64,000 nucleotides of DNA from NORP240 sp046047495 (GTDB taxonomy: Bacteria; Pseudomonadota; Gammaproteobacteria; Pseudomonadales; Pseudohongiellaceae): the NCBI GenBank assembly GCA_046047495.1, contig JBJOHV010000048.1, positions 1 to 64,000 on the forward strand. Reading direction: 5' to 3'. The translations under genes were made by a program, and so were the position numbers. Below, piece by piece: positions 1 through 9,568 of the stretch (position 1 is the stretch's first letter; every line of letters begins with the position of its first letter). The notes beneath the pieces were generated by a model. That model was given only the letters and a program-made list of their open reading frames with translations. It did not search any database and had not been told where the DNA came from.

Positions 1-31
1 TCGAAATCCCTTGAATTCGCGGCCTGACACC

Positions 32-1357
32 ATGCCCACGGTCTTCGCCCTACTGCAAAACCTCGTGCGGTCGATCCCCATGCCGGCCACCTTGCTGGCG
101 TCCACCTTGCTGGCCTCCACCTTGCTGTCAGTTCCCCTGGTGGTCAGCGGCCAGACCGACCCCGCGGACTCGCCCCAGGACACCCTGGACCACTTCGCCC
201 GGCTCATCCAGCAGCAGGGACAGCTGAATCAATTCAATCACCAGCTGTTACCCCCGTTGCTGGATGCCGCCCGCGTGGCCATGGAATTGCATCAGTACGA
301 CGAAGCGGCGGACTCCCTGAACCGGGCCCTGCAAATCACCCGCATCAGTGAGGGCCTGTATGCTCCCGAGCAGATACCCTTGCTGAAGCTGCTGGTGGAA
401 AACGACAGCCGGCGCGGCGACTGGGGCGCGGTCAACAGCAACCTGGAGCACCTGCTGTGGCTGGTGACCCGCAAACGGCAGTATCTGGACGCCGACATGG
501 TGAACGAGCTGATGGACATCAGCCGCTACCATCTGGCTGCCGTGGCCCAGGACCATGTGGACAACCAGGGCTACCACTACCTTAACGCCAGCGGTATCAA
601 CCGCCTGGCAATCCGGGCCGGAACCCTGCTGTGGGGTGCCGGCGACCTGCGTCTGATTACCCTGCAGTACGAGCTGGTAAAGCAGTACTACCTGCAGGCC
701 CTGGCCATCGAAAATGGCGGCAGCACGGCCCTGAAGCTGCGCGCGGTCGTGCCCGGGGCAGGCTGGACCCTCTCACGCAAGGTAGCACGACGCTCACTTT
801 ACACGGCCGGCCGCTCACGCCTGCGGGACATGCAGGAAAGCTATTTACGGCAGAATCCACCGCAACGGGAAGCAGCGGCCATGGTGGGCCTGTATCTGGC
901 GGACTGGCAGGTGCTGTTCACCGAGGAAAGCGCCGCTGAGGATTACCGCAACGCCTATGACGCCCTGCAGGACGCCGGAGTGGATCCCGGGTTGATGCAG
1001 GCCTATTTCGCCGAACCGCTGCCTTTGCCCCTTGAAGCGTTTCACTCGTCCATCGCCAGCGCTTCCGATGATCTGAGCTGGTCGCCACTGCTGCAGGATA
1101 GCGGAGCCTCCCCCGCTGCCACCGTGACGCTCAGCCTCGGTCCGCTCACCAAGATCACCCGCTGGATCGATGGCCGCTTTGTCTCCCGCCTGGGCGTCCC
1201 ACAGGATGTGGAGATCATCGATCATCCCGATGGAAGCCTCCTGGCCGCCGACGACCTCGACAGGCATTTCCACGATCTTCATTTCCGCCCGCGACTCAAT
1301 CAAGGCATGGTTGAGCCGGTCCAGACCACGTTCAATTACCTGATCAGCGCAGAATGA
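32..1357 (+). CDS. Exported TPR-like hypothetical protein
   Basis: A 441-residue protein if it starts at the ATG at 32. The frame stays open to the left edge, so the true start may lie outside the window. The N-terminus looks like a signal peptide: Arg13, then a hydrophobic stretch built from three 15-bp direct repeats (87-131, encoding STLLA-like units), ending near VVSGQ. Residues of about 70-150 form helical pairs with TPR-like spacing (YDEAADSLNRAL). No catalytic motif is recognised. It is probably periplasmic and may mediate protein contacts, but the function is unknown. A hairpin about 220 bp downstream could terminate its transcript. Similar solenoid proteins are common in marine gammaproteobacteria. 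Confidence 0.7.
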   Translation: MPTVFALLQNLVRSIPMPATLLASTLLASTLLSVPLVVSGQTDPADSPQDTLDHFARLIQQQGQLNQFNHQLLPPLLDAARVAMELHQYDEAADSLNRALQITRISEGLYAPEQIPLLKLLVENDSRRGDWGAVNSNLEHLLWLVTRKRQYLDADMVNELMDISRYHLAAVAQDHVDNQGYHYLNASGINRLAIRAGTLLWGAGDLRLITLQYELVKQYYLQALAIENGGSTALKLRAVVPGAGWTLSRKVARRSLYTAGRSRLRDMQESYLRQNPPQREAAAMVGLYLADWQVLFTEESAAEDYRNAYDALQDAGVDPGLMQAYFAEPLPLPLEAFHSSIASASDDLSWSPLLQDSGASPAATVTLSLGPLTKITRWIDGRFVSRLGVPQDVEIIDHPDGSLLAADDLDRHFHDLHFRPRLNQGMVEPVQTTFNYLISAE

Positions 1358-1578
1358 CAACAGCGGCAAGCCCCTGGCACAGATGATCGTGTGCACCGAT
1401 GAATCCCGCAGTTTCAGCCGGGTACGGCGGCGCCATTGCGGTACCGTGGAAAGCATTTATGGGTCGGCGGCGCAGCTGGATCAATTGAGTGTGCTGCATG
1501 TGGGTCAGGCGGTCGGCAGCGGCAACTGAAGTTTCCATGAAAGACGCTTGGTAGCCGGACAGGTCGAAACACCGGGAC

Positions 1579-1613
1579 AAAAAAAGGGGCTCCACTGGGA
1601 GCCCCTATTTTTT
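1579..1613. terminator. Bidirectional intrinsic terminator
   Basis: A perfect 8-bp stem (ggggctcc at 1586-1593, ggagcccc at 1598-1605) with a 4-nt loop. It is flanked by an A-run on the left and a T-run on the right, so it can end transcripts on both strands: the exported protein gene on + and the first TonB receptor gene on -. Confidence 0.85.
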
Positions 1614-1630
1614 CTTGCGTGTTTCGTGAC

Positions 1631-1660
1631 AGCTTGCCCCGAGGGTTCCCGGGGCAAGCT
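1631..1660. repeat. 10-bp perfect inverted repeat after receptor stop
   Basis: agcttgcccc at 1631-1640 and its exact complement at 1651-1660, separated by 10 nt. It lies between the receptor stop codon (1670) and the terminator at 1579-1613. It has no T-run of its own, so it more likely stabilises the mRNA 3' end or adds a pause than terminates alone. Confidence 0.6.
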
Positions 1661-1669
1661 CCGGCTTCC

Positions 1670-4639
1670 TTAGAAGTCGTAGGTCATGCGGGCGTAGATG
1701 GAGCGGCCCATGGCATCCTGCAGTTCGCCCATCACACCGGCGAAGTCAGGGGTTTTCTGCGCTTCACGGTCAAACAGGTTGCGCGAACCGACGGTGAAGC
1801 CCAATTCGCCTCCCCACAGTTCCACACCACGGTAGGTGTAGGCCAGGTCGAAGTCGGTCCAGGCCTTGATCTCACCGCCCACGATGGTGGGATCCGCATT
1901 GGTGTTGGCAAACAACGCGATGGTGGTCGTGTAGTTGGTACCGTCCCATGCCATGGCATCCACATAGTGCAACGTGCCGCTAACGGCGTGGTTGTTCATG
2001 GTCCAGCCCAGGCGCAGGTTGGCCTTCCACTCCGGTACTGCCGGCGCAGTACCGGTCAACAGGTTGGTTTTACCCACCCCTTCGGCCAGGGGACTGCCAT
2101 CGCTATCCCGGAAGGCGAACGAATCCATCATCGTCGCCTGCAGATTGGCGCGGAAAGTGCCCCAGTTGTTGAAGCTCAGACTGTAGTTGCCCTGAATGTC
2201 ATACGCCGTGACTTTCACGCTCTGGGCATTCACGCTGCCCGGTGAGGTCACCTGCAGGATAGTGCCCAGATCGTTCGGGTCGCGGATGATGTCCGGATTG
2301 CTCAGGCCGCTGGCCAGCCAGGCCTGCAGTTGGGCCAGGCTGGGCCGTTGGGCGGCGCCGATACCGGTACCGGTGAAGCCCGACCATTCCTTGAAGGCGG
2401 CGAAGTCGGCATTCATGATCTGCTGACCGCCGATGCCCACGATACGGTTTTTGAAGTCGGTCTCGTTCCAGGTCACCGACAGGTCAAAGTCACCGAAGGT
2501 CAGGTCGAAGCCCAACTGCTCCGAGGTGGAATACTCGTTCTGCAGATTGGGGTTGCCACCGGCGCAGTAGGTGGTGAAGGCCGAGAACGGGGAGAAGCGG
2601 TCGGTCACGGTGGACAGGCCACAGCTCACCGGATTCAGCAGCTGGGTCAGGGACGGTGCAATGAACGCGTCACCGGTGGTGGCCCGCAGGGTCAGCCAGT
2701 CGGTGGCGGCCCAGGTCACACCGAATTTCGGGTCGGTGGAGGCCTGGCCGGTGCTGAATTCCTCACGACGCACGGCGGCTTCCACTTCCACATTGGCCAG
2801 TACCGGGATCGCCAGCTCGAGGAAGTAGGCATCCACTTCCCGGTCACCGCTGGTGATGTCTTCTGCGAAGGGGCTGCCGATCCAGGTGTCGCCACGCAGT
2901 TCGGTCAAGGACGGCGTGTTGGTGTAGCTGTCGTCACGCCACTGGTAGCCCACCGCAGCGCCAATGGCACCGCCCGGCAATTCAAAGCCGCCCAGGGGCA
3001 GGTCACCGTTCAGCACGATGTCGATCACGCCCAAGGTCTCGTTTTCCATCTCGTTGCGACGGGCCGCCACCGCGTCCAGTACGGCGACGCTGCTCAGATT
3101 GGCCGGGTCGGTCACGAAGAACGGGTTGTAGCAGGCGTCACGATCATTGATGACGTCGCAGTTGATGCCCTGAATCATGGCCTCGATGTCGAAGTTCTGG
3201 TTGGACATGAACACCAGGTCCCGGGTGCTGTGGCTGTAGGCAGCGATGCCTTCCCAGCCCTCGATGAAGGGCACCCGGAAGTCCGCCTGCAGAGACACAC
3301 GGCTATTGTGGTCCACGCTGTCCGACAGGTTGTCGTAATCGGGGCTCAGACCGCTGTGGACCCGGTTGGTCTTGTTGATGGGACGCAGGGTGCGGGGACG
3401 CACGTCCTCGTGCAGCAGCACACCGTTGGGAGTGGTGCCGGACACGATATAGTCCATCAGGCCGTCACGGTTCAGATCCTGTGTGCCACGATCGGGCAGG
3501 CCATCACCGTTGGCGTCCACACCGTACAGCTGCTGACCGGCGGCATTGCGGGCCAGGAACGGGTTGCCGGGCAGTTCGCCGCGCACGGCGCCCAGTTCGG
3601 CGATACGGGAGTTACCCGGGTTGGAGGTGGAGGTGTAGCTCAGCTGGTACAGGCGGGACTGGAAGCCCTGCAGGCGCAGGGTCAGGTCGTCGCTGACGTC
3701 CCAGGTGGCATTGGCGAAAATCGACGAGGTATCAGTCGGTTCGCGGTAGCTGCGGGTGTCGCCGTAGTCGAAGTAACAGGTGCTGCCCACCAGCATGCCG
3801 TAGGGGTTGTTGTTGGCATCGGCTACATAGGACTGGCGCTGGGAAGCCGGGGCACAGGCCGGGTCGGGGCGGTTGGCCGTCGTACCGGTGTATTGCCCGG
3901 CAGCGTTACGGTTCGGCACCACCCAGTTACCCGGCGCGTTGGATGAGTAGTTCATACCGGCCTGGGCCAGCTCGGGACGCTCGTCCCAGCCCAGACGGCT
4001 GTTGGAGCGGAACTGGCCGGCCAGTACCACGTCCACGTCGCCGATGTCACCGCCCCACAACAATTGGGTGGAGTGTTCATCGTAGTCACCACGGGAATCC
4101 TGCTCGGCATAGGTTTCCACCTTCATACCGTCATAGGATGAATAAGGCACGAAGTTCACCACGCCGGCCACGGCTTCGTTGCCGTACAGTGCGGCGGCGC
4201 CGTCCGCCACGATGTCGATGCGCTGGATGGCGATGGTGGGCACCATCACGTTGACGTTTTCGTCAGCGATGCGCTTGCCGTCCACCAGGGTCAGGGTGGA
4301 ACGGGCGCCCAGACCACGCAGGTCGATGTTGGTGGAGCGGGAGCTGGTGCCTTGAATGGTGTTGGTGATGGATGACGAAGGACCGCCAACGAAGGACAGG
4401 TTCTGGATCACTTCACCCAGGTTCAGGGTGCCTTCGTCCGCCAGGTCGTCGGCATTCAATTGCGTTACCGAGGAGGCTTGGGTAAAGCCTTCGCTGCGTC
4501 GGATAAAGGTACCGGTTACTACCACTTCTTCCACTTCGTCGTTGGCTTGCTGTGCCTGGGCCACGCCAGACAATTGCAGCAGGGACAGCGAAACGGCTGT
4601 GCAAAGCAGATTACGCGTGTGGGGAATTTTAAACTGCAT
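1670..4639 (-). CDS. TonB-dependent receptor, paralog 1
   Basis: A 989-residue outer-membrane active-transport receptor. It has a signal peptide ending near VAQA, then a short acidic TonB-box region (EVEEVVVTG) and a plug domain with the usual LRGLG and DGKR motifs at about residues 40-170. A 22-strand-type barrel follows, ending in Tyr-Asp-Phe as outer-membrane barrels do. The long extracellular loop near residues 370-395 holds two DxNxDG-type calcium-loop sequences. The RBS ttggagaga precedes the ATG. The tandem neighbour at 5153-8116 is a close paralog over nearly the whole length. The ligand is unknown; the plug resembles receptors for peptides, sugars or other large organic ligands rather than classic siderophore receptors (inference). 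Confidence 0.93.
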   Translation of the reverse strand: MQFKIPHTRNLLCTAVSLSLLQLSGVAQAQQANDEVEEVVVTGTFIRRSEGFTQASSVTQLNADDLADEGTLNLGEVIQNLSFVGGPSSSITNTIQGTSSRSTNIDLRGLGARSTLTLVDGKRIADENVNVMVPTIAIQRIDIVADGAAALYGNEAVAGVVNFVPYSSYDGMKVETYAEQDSRGDYDEHSTQLLWGGDIGDVDVVLAGQFRSNSRLGWDERPELAQAGMNYSSNAPGNWVVPNRNAAGQYTGTTANRPDPACAPASQRQSYVADANNNPYGMLVGSTCYFDYGDTRSYREPTDTSSIFANATWDVSDDLTLRLQGFQSRLYQLSYTSTSNPGNSRIAELGAVRGELPGNPFLARNAAGQQLYGVDANGDGLPDRGTQDLNRDGLMDYIVSGTTPNGVLLHEDVRPRTLRPINKTNRVHSGLSPDYDNLSDSVDHNSRVSLQADFRVPFIEGWEGIAAYSHSTRDLVFMSNQNFDIEAMIQGINCDVINDRDACYNPFFVTDPANLSSVAVLDAVAARRNEMENETLGVIDIVLNGDLPLGGFELPGGAIGAAVGYQWRDDSYTNTPSLTELRGDTWIGSPFAEDITSGDREVDAYFLELAIPVLANVEVEAAVRREEFSTGQASTDPKFGVTWAATDWLTLRATTGDAFIAPSLTQLLNPVSCGLSTVTDRFSPFSAFTTYCAGGNPNLQNEYSTSEQLGFDLTFGDFDLSVTWNETDFKNRIVGIGGQQIMNADFAAFKEWSGFTGTGIGAAQRPSLAQLQAWLASGLSNPDIIRDPNDLGTILQVTSPGSVNAQSVKVTAYDIQGNYSLSFNNWGTFRANLQATMMDSFAFRDSDGSPLAEGVGKTNLLTGTAPAVPEWKANLRLGWTMNNHAVSGTLHYVDAMAWDGTNYTTTIALFANTNADPTIVGGEIKAWTDFDLAYTYRGVELWGGELGFTVGSRNLFDREAQKTPDFAGVMGELQDAMGRSIYARMTYDF

Positions 4640-5104
4640 GAGTTCTCTCCAATTGATGGTTTCTTATACTGCTTATTGCCGGGAATTTTCGGGGTCCACG
4701 TGGGGTGGACTCACGAAATTCTGCACTCATCCGCGGGCTGTGGAGGAGACTTTGAGTGCCGAAACGGCATGCAAAACACCTCGCGCCTGCGTCAAGTGGC
4801 ACGGATACTAAGCAACATAAAGTGGAATGAAAAGAGATTTAATTTTGTAACTTGTTGGAAAATAAATATTATTTTGTATTGAAATTTTTAGTCTGGTAGC
4901 TGGGACATGGCGCGTGAATCGAGAATCCTTCTGTTTTTGACGCGAAACCCGCAACTATCCTCAAGGCAGCCAATTCGATCTTGGTAATCTGTCCCGCCCA
5001 GTTCAGAATTATTGCTTTTGATGCAAAATACATGTCATTCACATCTGTGACCAACTGTGACAAACGTAGAGCAACCTGGCACCGGTAAAACCCACCATAA
5101 AAAA
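4640..5104. other. Intergenic region between the two TonB receptors
   Basis: No supported gene in about 465 bp. The part nearest the downstream receptor gene should hold its promoter; read on the - strand, a TATAAG -10-like box and a GGAGAGA RBS lie within 35 bp of the ATG. The block at about 4815-4890 is clearly more AT-rich than its surroundings. A 64-codon minus-strand frame (4869-5063) exists but has no recognisable features. Confidence 0.5.
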
Positions 5105-5127
5105 GGGCTCCCGAAGGAGCCCTTTTT
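5101..5127 (-). terminator. Intrinsic terminator of TonB receptor 2
   Basis: A 7-bp stem gggctcc/ggagccc (5105-5122) with a CGAA tetraloop, A-run on the left and T-run on the right. It lies 30 bp beyond the receptor stop on the - strand and reads as a good terminator in either direction. Confidence 0.88.
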
Positions 5128-5152
5128 GTCCAGCGGACTTACTGATCTGTCA

Positions 5153-8116
5153 TCAGAAGTCGTATTGCAGACGGGCATAGATGGAGCGGCCCATGGGATC
5201 CTGCAGTTCACCCATCACACCGGCGAAGTCAGGGGTTCGCTGCGCTTCACGATCGAACAGGTTGCGCGAGCCCACGGTTACGCCCATCTCGCCTCCCCAC
5301 AGCTCCACACCCCGGTAGGTGTAGGCCAGGTCGAAGTCGGTCCAGGCCTTGATCCCATCGGTATAGATGGTGGGATCGGCGTAGGTATTGGCGAAGCGAT
5401 TGATCACCGGTACGTAGTTCGTCCCGTCGTACTCCATTTGACCCACATGGCGCACCGTGCCGGTCACCGCGTGGTTGTTCATGGTCCAGCCCAGGCGCAG
5501 ATTGGCCTTCAACTCCGGTATGGCAGGTGCCGTACCGGTGAGACGGTTGGTCTTGCCCACGCCTTCCTCCAGCGGACTGCCGTCGCTGTCCCTGAACGCA
5601 AACGAATCCATGTAGGTCGCCTGCAGGTTGGCGCGGAAGTTACCCCAGTTGCCGAGGCTCAGGGTGTAATTGCCCTGGATGTCCCAGGCCGTGACCTTCA
5701 CGCTCTCGGCATTGACGCTGCCCGGTGAGGTCACCTGCAGGATGGTGCCCAGGTCGTTGGGGTCGCGGATGATTTCCGGATTGCTCAAGCCGCTGGCCAG
5801 CCAGGCCTGCAATTGGGTCAGGCTGGGTTGATTGGCAGAGCCTACCCCCGAACCCGTAAAGCCGGACCAGGCTTTGAAGGCTTCGAAATCCGCATTCATG
5901 ATCTGCTGACCGCCGATACCCACGATGCGGTTTTTGAAGTCGGTCTCGTTCCAGGTCACCGACAGGTCAAAGTCGCCGAAGGTCAGGTCGAAACCCAACT
6001 GTTCCGAGGTGGAGTACTCATTCTGGAGGGCGGGATTGCCACCCTGACAGAATGTGGTGAACGCCGAGAACGGGGAGAAGCGGTCGGTCACGGTGGACAG
6101 GCCACAGCTTACCGGATTCAGCAACTGGGTCAGGGACGGTGCAATGAATGCATCACCGGTAGTGGCCCGCAGAGTCAACCAGTCGGTGGCGGCCCAGGTC
6201 ACACCGAATTTCGGGTCGGTGGAGGACTGGCCGGTGCTGAATTCCTCGCGTCGCACGGCGGCTTCCACTTCCACGGTGGGCAGCACGGGAATGGCCAGTT
6301 CGACGAAGTAGGCATCCACTTCCCGGTCACCGCTGGTGATGTCCTCGGCGAAGGGGCTGCCGATCCAGGTGTCGCCCCGCAGCTCGGTCAAGGACGGCGT
6401 GTTGGTGTAGCTGTCGTCACGCCACTGGTAGCCGATGGCCGCACCGATGGTGCCGCCCGGCAGTTCGAAACCACCCAGGGGCAGCTCACCGTTCAGCACG
6501 ATGTCGATGGTGTCCAGGGTGTCCTCTTCCATTTCGTTGCGGCGGGCCGCCACTGCATCCAGCACGGCGACGCTGCTGAGATTGGCCGGGTCGGTCACGA
6601 AGAACGGGTTATAGCAGGCGTCGCGATCATTGATGACATCGCAGTTGATGCCCTGGATCATGGCTTCGATGTCATAGTTCTGGTTGGACATGAACACGAT
6701 TTCACTGGTGCTGCGGCTATAGGCCGCCATGCCTTCCCAACCCTCGATGAACGGTACCCGGAAGTCCGCCTGCAGGGAGACCCGTGAGTTGTGGTCCACA
6801 CTGTCCGACAGGTTGTCGTAGTCCGGGCTCAGGCCACTGTGCACCCGGTTGGTCTTGTTGATGGGGCGCAGGGTGCGGGGCCGCACATCTTCTCTCAAAG
6901 CCAGGCCATTGGGGGTGGTGCCGGACACGATATAGTCCATCAGGCCGTCGTTGTTGCGGTCGACCGTACCACGATCGGGGATGCCATCACCGTTGGCGTC
7001 CACACCGTACAGCTGCGCACCGGCCGCATTCACCGCCATGAAGGGGTTGCCGGGCAGTTCGCCACGTACGATGCCCAGTTCAGCAATGCGGGAGTTGCCC
7101 GGGTTGGAGGTGGAGGTGTAGCTCAGCTGGTACAGGCGTGAGCTGAAGCCCTGCAGCCGCAGGGTCAGGTCGTCGCTCACATCCCAGGTGGCATTGGCGA
7201 AGATCGACGAGGTGTCGGTGGGCTCCCGGTAGCTGCGGGTATCGCCGTAATCGAAGTAGCAGGTGGTGCCGACCAGCATACCGTAGGCGTTTGCCACCAC
7301 GTTGGGCTGGTAGCCCTCACGCTGGGCGGCCGGTGCGCAAGCCGGATCAGCGCGATTGGAGGTGGCGCCAGTGTATTGGCCGGCGGCATCGCGGCGTGGC
7401 ACCACCCAGTTGCCCGGAGCATTGGAGGAATAATTCAGGCCTGATTGGGCCAGTGTGGGACGCTCGTCCCAACCCAGGCGGCTGTTGGAGCGGAACTGGC
7501 CGGCCAGCACCACGTCCACGTCACCGATGTCACCGCCCCACAACAATTGGGTGGAGTGCTCATCGTAGTCACCGCGGGAATCCTGTTCACCGTAGGTCTC
7601 GATGCGCAGGCCATCATAGGAGCTGTAGGGAACGAAGTTCACCACACCCGCCACGGCCTCGTTGCCGTAGAGGGCGGCGGCACCGTCCGCCACGATGTCG
7701 ATGCGCTGGATGGCGATGGTGGGCACCATGACGTTGACGTTCTCGTCAGCGACCCGCTTGCCGTCCAACAGGGTCAGGGTGGAACTGGAACCCAGACCCC
7801 GCAGGTCGATGGTGGTGGAGCGCGACGAGGTGCCCTGAATGGTGTTGGTGATCGATGACGAAGGGCCACCAACAAAGGTCAGGTTCTGGATCACTTCGCC
7901 CAGGTTCAGGGTGCCCTCATCGGCAAGGTCATCCGCACTGAGTTGAGTGACCGAGGAAGCCTGGGTAAAGCCTTCGCTGCGACGGATAAAGGTACCGGTC
8001 ACCACTACTTCCTCCACCTCGTCCTGCTGGGCGAAGGATGAGTTGGCGATGGGTAGCATGCTGAGGGATATAGCGGTACAAAGCAGACGCTTTTTGTACT
8101 TATTTGTACGTGTCAT
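5153..8116 (-). CDS. TonB-dependent receptor, paralog 2
   Basis: A 987-residue outer-membrane receptor, near-identical in architecture to its neighbour: signal peptide ending near SSFA, TonB-box-like EVEEVVVTG, plug, barrel and terminal Phe. Most of the plug and barrel matches the paralog residue for residue. Differences concentrate in the signal peptide and a few surface loops, such as the region around residues 240-280 and the strands near the C-terminus. The two DxNxDG calcium-loop motifs are conserved. RBS ggagaga precedes the ATG. The tandem arrangement with separate promoters and terminators suggests duplication followed by ligand divergence or differential expression (inference). Confidence 0.93.
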   Translation of the reverse strand: MTRTNKYKKRLLCTAISLSMLPIANSSFAQQDEVEEVVVTGTFIRRSEGFTQASSVTQLSADDLADEGTLNLGEVIQNLTFVGGPSSSITNTIQGTSSRSTTIDLRGLGSSSTLTLLDGKRVADENVNVMVPTIAIQRIDIVADGAAALYGNEAVAGVVNFVPYSSYDGLRIETYGEQDSRGDYDEHSTQLLWGGDIGDVDVVLAGQFRSNSRLGWDERPTLAQSGLNYSSNAPGNWVVPRRDAAGQYTGATSNRADPACAPAAQREGYQPNVVANAYGMLVGTTCYFDYGDTRSYREPTDTSSIFANATWDVSDDLTLRLQGFSSRLYQLSYTSTSNPGNSRIAELGIVRGELPGNPFMAVNAAGAQLYGVDANGDGIPDRGTVDRNNDGLMDYIVSGTTPNGLALREDVRPRTLRPINKTNRVHSGLSPDYDNLSDSVDHNSRVSLQADFRVPFIEGWEGMAAYSRSTSEIVFMSNQNYDIEAMIQGINCDVINDRDACYNPFFVTDPANLSSVAVLDAVAARRNEMEEDTLDTIDIVLNGELPLGGFELPGGTIGAAIGYQWRDDSYTNTPSLTELRGDTWIGSPFAEDITSGDREVDAYFVELAIPVLPTVEVEAAVRREEFSTGQSSTDPKFGVTWAATDWLTLRATTGDAFIAPSLTQLLNPVSCGLSTVTDRFSPFSAFTTFCQGGNPALQNEYSTSEQLGFDLTFGDFDLSVTWNETDFKNRIVGIGGQQIMNADFEAFKAWSGFTGSGVGSANQPSLTQLQAWLASGLSNPEIIRDPNDLGTILQVTSPGSVNAESVKVTAWDIQGNYTLSLGNWGNFRANLQATYMDSFAFRDSDGSPLEEGVGKTNRLTGTAPAIPELKANLRLGWTMNNHAVTGTVRHVGQMEYDGTNYVPVINRFANTYADPTIYTDGIKAWTDFDLAYTYRGVELWGGEMGVTVGSRNLFDREAQRTPDFAGVMGELQDPMGRSIYARLQYDF

Positions 8117-8402
8117 AAAATAGTCTCTCCACTGATTTTTATATTCAAGGTTGGCTACTGCGAAATCAGTCGCTTGATATTGCTCATGATTTGGCAGTTA
8201 CAAATCGTCACAAACCAACAGGGGAGAGCTTAAAGGGTTAAGGCAGAGCGAACAACCTTTGAACTCAAATTATTAGTGGATAAATGACCTTGACATCCGA
8301 AGGTTCGGGGGACGCCAAGGGACGAACGTGTAGATGGGTAACAAAAAAGGCTTATCAGAAGCGCCCCGAAGGGTCTGCCCCGCTGCGGTGCAACGTTGAA
8401 GA

Positions 8403-9455
8403 TCAGATCAAGCGGCGGGAATAGGGCTGTAATTGCGCCTGGAAAGGGGTCAGATCACCGATGTGCTCCGCCACCCAGGAAGGATTGTAGTAGGTGTCCA
8501 GATAACGCTCCCCCCCATCGCACATGAGGGTCACGATGGAGCCGGTCTCTCCCTGTTGTTGCAGGCCGCGGGCCACCTGCAGAGCCCCCCACAGATTGGT
8601 GCCGGTTGAACCTCCGGCCTTGCGGCCCAGCACCTGCTCCAGCCAGTGCAGGGTGGCGATACTGGCCGCATCCGGCACCTTGATCATGTCATCGATGACT
8701 TCCGCCAGGAACGAGGCCTCCACCCTGGGTCTGCCGATGCCCTCGATGCGCCCCGGCCGGGTTTCCACCAGACTCCGGTCACCGGAACGGTAGCTGTCAT
8801 AGAACACCGAACACTCCGGATCCACCACCACCAGGCGGGTGCTCAGCCCCAGATAACGGATGTAGCGACCCAGGGTGGCGGACGTGCCGCCGGTGCCGGC
8901 ACTCATCACAATCGTATGGGGGACGGGATGGGGCTCCTCCGCCATCTGGCGGAAGATGCTTTCGGCGATATTGTTGTTGCCGCGCCAGTCGGTGGCCCGT
9001 TCCGCGTAGGTGAACTGATCCATGAAGTAGCCCTGGCTCTGCGCCGCCAGCTGTTCGGCCGCCCCATACATCTCCCGTGATGTCTCCACGAAGTGGCAGC
9101 GGCCGCCCAGCAGTTCCACCTGTTCGATCTTGCTGCGTGCCGTGTTGCGGGGCATCACCGCCGTGAACGGCAGCCCCAGCAGTCTGGCGAAATAGGCTTC
9201 GGACACGGCCGTATTGCCGGAGGAGGCTTCCACCACCGGCGTGCCTTCCCTGATCTTGCCGCTGCAGATGGCCACCAGGAACAGGGAGCGTGCCAGACGG
9301 TGCTTGAGACTGCCGGTGGGGTGAGTGCTTTCGTCCTTCAGATAGATATCGATGCCCGCCAGCGCCGGAATGTCCAACCGGTACAGATGAGTATCCGAAC
9401 TGCGCAGCTGGTCGCTGGAGAGTTTGCGTATGGCATCGCGAATCCATTCGTTCAT
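8403..9455 (-). CDS. cds1: PLP-dependent cysteine desulfhydrase/cysteine synthase-like protein (Cds1 family)
   Basis: A 350-residue fold-type II PLP enzyme. The PLP lysine is Lys51 in TGSLKHR. SSGNTA at about residues 90-95 binds substrate and cofactor, and AGTGGTS at about 187-193 forms the phosphate loop. The wording around the lysine (HPTGSLKHRLARSLF) is that of Cds1-type L-cysteine desulfhydrases, which release H2S, pyruvate and ammonia from cysteine, rather than of CysK/CysM. It is divergent from the class III aminotransferase gene, with 113 bp between starts to hold both promoters. Cysteine turnover would fit with the TcyP-type cystine importer elsewhere in this window. A cysteine synthase activity is the alternative. 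Confidence 0.8.
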   Translation of the reverse strand: MNEWIRDAIRKLSSDQLRSSDTHLYRLDIPALAGIDIYLKDESTHPTGSLKHRLARSLFLVAICSGKIREGTPVVEASSGNTAVSEAYFARLLGLPFTAVMPRNTARSKIEQVELLGGRCHFVETSREMYGAAEQLAAQSQGYFMDQFTYAERATDWRGNNNIAESIFRQMAEEPHPVPHTIVMSAGTGGTSATLGRYIRYLGLSTRLVVVDPECSVFYDSYRSGDRSLVETRPGRIEGIGRPRVEASFLAEVIDDMIKVPDAASIATLHWLEQVLGRKAGGSTGTNLWGALQVARGLQQQGETGSIVTLMCDGGERYLDTYYNPSWVAEHIGDLTPFQAQLQPYSRRLI

Positions 9456-9568
9456 GGGCTATCCGCCGCTTCTCTGGTCATGGGCTGTGGTGTGGCAAGG
9501 GTAACCGCTGACGGACCGCTTGGGTACCCCGCTGGCATTGCCACCGGGGCTGCTTTATTCTTCGGCCC

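Noticed and set aside
1383..1529. 48-codon + strand frame after the first gene
   Set aside because: Starts at ATG with no RBS and has no recognisable domain; protein-like composition alone is not enough.
2330..3946. 538-codon open frame antisense to TonB receptor 1
   Set aside because: Composition is rich in Gly, His, Val and Gln as expected for the reverse frame of a GC-rich gene; the opposite strand encodes an unmistakable receptor.
4869..5063. 64-codon - strand frame between the TonB receptors
   Set aside because: No RBS or domain and lies in an AT-rich upstream region; could be chance.
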